From assembly GCA_035041965.1 (NCBI GenBank), contig JAPYMA010000485.1:1-64000 (forward strand): a stretch of DNA of 64,000 nucleotides. The letters are read 5' to 3'. Of the stretch, positions 62,845 through 64,000 are shown piece after piece (the stretch's first letter is position 1; each line of letters starts with the position of its first letter). The DNA comes from Anisakis pegreffii (Eukaryota > Nematoda > Chromadorea > Rhabditida > Anisakidae). Below the pieces are notes generated by a model, which had not been told where the DNA came from, made no database searches, and saw nothing but the letters and a program-made list of their open reading frames with translations. Made by a program: the position numbers and the translations under genes.

Positions 62845-63168
62845 TGAGATTGCTACCGGTGATGTCGGAACTTTGCAAACTTAATTATCATTCCGGCCAT
62901 AATTCCGCATTCCCACCTTCGACAATGTTAATCTCCACTGAGGAGAGGGTCAGGGCTTGCAGGAGAGGTGCGAATAGCAAAATACACGAAAACGAGCGAT
63001 TAGCCGTGAAGTTCAGTTCAGTTTGTTAGCCTGAATTGAATTGTGCGCATTTGATAGTGAGTTGCTAAATGTGTTACTAGTTGAGCGCGTTTTTATATCT
63101 TTTTGAATGCGTTCATCATTGAATGTCAAGATTTCGTATAAGTTTGAGTTTTGCTGACTGATTATCAG

Positions 63169-63289
63169 ATTTGCCAGCTGAAACGAAACCGATCATGCAG
63201 AACAGTGAAAAAAGTAATCAGTCTCTGCAGCTGTGTACTCCAGCTCAGCTCTCAAAAATCTCGCCTAAGCAAGATCCATCTAGAACCGG
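63169..63289 (+). CDS. Single exon of a gene running off the right edge
   Basis: TGATTATCAG precedes and CCG|GTAAGC follows an exon in which one frame is open throughout: LPAETKPIMQNSEKSNQSLQ, then CTPAQLSKISPKQDPSRT. Acceptor and donor are both strong. The segment is polar and low in structure, like a linker. The first exon was not identified with confidence; the following exons would lie beyond 63290. No family recognised. Confidence 0.5.
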
Positions 63290-64000
63290 TAAGCATCCAT
63301 TTCTAAATCAACTTTTTGTTTTACCGAATTTCTATTTTACAATCAGAGATTACCTGAGAGCTGTACAAAGAGCGGCTAGAGTTCTCCACATATAATTAGT
63401 CCTATAAGGCGGTTCGGTTCGTCCACGATGAGTGACTCTACTGTTAGCTCTAAATAATTAGTGAACTTTCGTGATGTTAAGGTAAAGGCTCTAGCGTTCA
63501 TAAAGTTGCTCAAGCAGCCAAAGTAATCATCTAGTTTCCAATAATCAAATTTCTCCCCTGATACTTATGGGCAGAGGGTGGGGGGAAGAGTCGTATTCTA
63601 GTTAACGTGTTTAGGTATGAGAGCCGTGCTGCAAGTCCCACTAAGAATTTTGCATGGGCCTCAGTCCAGTGACCTCAGCAACTTCAATGTGACATCATAC
63701 CTTGTGCCAAGATCGTTTTCAGCCTCAGCATTGAGCCTCAGCCAATAGCAGAGAGTAACCTTAAGGGATGTGTACAGCCCATTGCATTTCATAGACACAA
63801 GATTACCTCAGAGAGCTCTCCGGATTCTCAGTTATAAGTCTGAGCATGAGTTCTACTTGGTGTTTTCGTGGCTAAAATTGATGTTTAGATGAAGGCAGCC
63901 CGCGGAAACATCATCAATCTCCCAACTCATCAGTTCCATATTGTCGTGAAGATTGTAGCGGCGTATGGTCACGTTTGAATCATTTGTGTTGTGTGTTCGC
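63290..64000. other. Right edge, probable intron
   Basis: Nothing recognised. It probably belongs to the intron that follows exon 63169-63289. Confidence 0.3.

Overview
The window is metazoan nuclear DNA, most probably from a nematode. It is AT-rich, its genes have many short introns, and it carries an RTE-1-type LINE, a long HEAT-repeat gene of the MROH1/HPO-27 family, what look like serpentine chemoreceptor exons, and DNA transposons of several superfamilies. No taxon is assigned with certainty. Nothing was computed: exons were built by hand from reading frame, splice sites and phase, and family names come from recognition of motifs.

Left third (1-29 kb): repeat-rich and gene-poor. Its backbone is an old tandem duplication, copy A about 4950-14230 and copy B about 15830-28830. 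Each copy has since taken different insertions: TTAGGC-type foldback elements, a GGTCGGA palindromic element, a TTA microsatellite, a tRNA-Gly(GCC) locus, and an element carrying an IS1595/ISXO2-like transposase. Each copy holds the first two phase-compatible exons of a serpentine-receptor-like gene on the minus strand. Identity is mosaic: one 576-base tract and one tract of about 290 bases are almost identical inside otherwise well-diverged sequence, which suggests gene conversion. A decayed hAT transposase lies between the copies. The ends of a dispersed repeat (R1) fill 0.6-1.9 kb, and another R1 copy lies at 51.7-52.5 kb.

Middle (29.8-53.2 kb): the minus strand carries a 37-exon MROH1/hpo-27-like gene (44377 down to 29851, about 1,790 residues), reconstructed from start to stop. 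All junctions agree in phase except one, near 39.55 kb, which is off by one base. Upstream of it are two candidate exons of an unrecognised minus-strand gene. A complete RTE LINE (46300-49470) follows, flanked by an 11-bp target-site duplication and broken by one in-frame TGA. Around it are three elements of one family sharing a TAGTGTNGTGCGGGGA-like terminal inverted repeat. Next come an R1 copy and an intronless minus-strand reading frame broken by one stop and one frameshift (52421-53208).

Right (54.2-64 kb): the most interesting locus is a plus-strand, multi-exon gene (54263-60777). Its C-terminal half is a diverged MULE-family transposase core. Its long N-terminal half is Ser/Asn/Thr-rich, with low-complexity runs and a SUMO-interaction-like motif. 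Two alternative first exons splice in the same phase. The catalytic motif is partly lost and no terminal inverted repeats were seen, so it looks like a transposase taken over as a host gene. A tRNA-Gly(TCC) gene lies antisense in one of its introns. The last 3 kb hold a perfect 17-bp hairpin and one exon of a gene that continues past the right edge.
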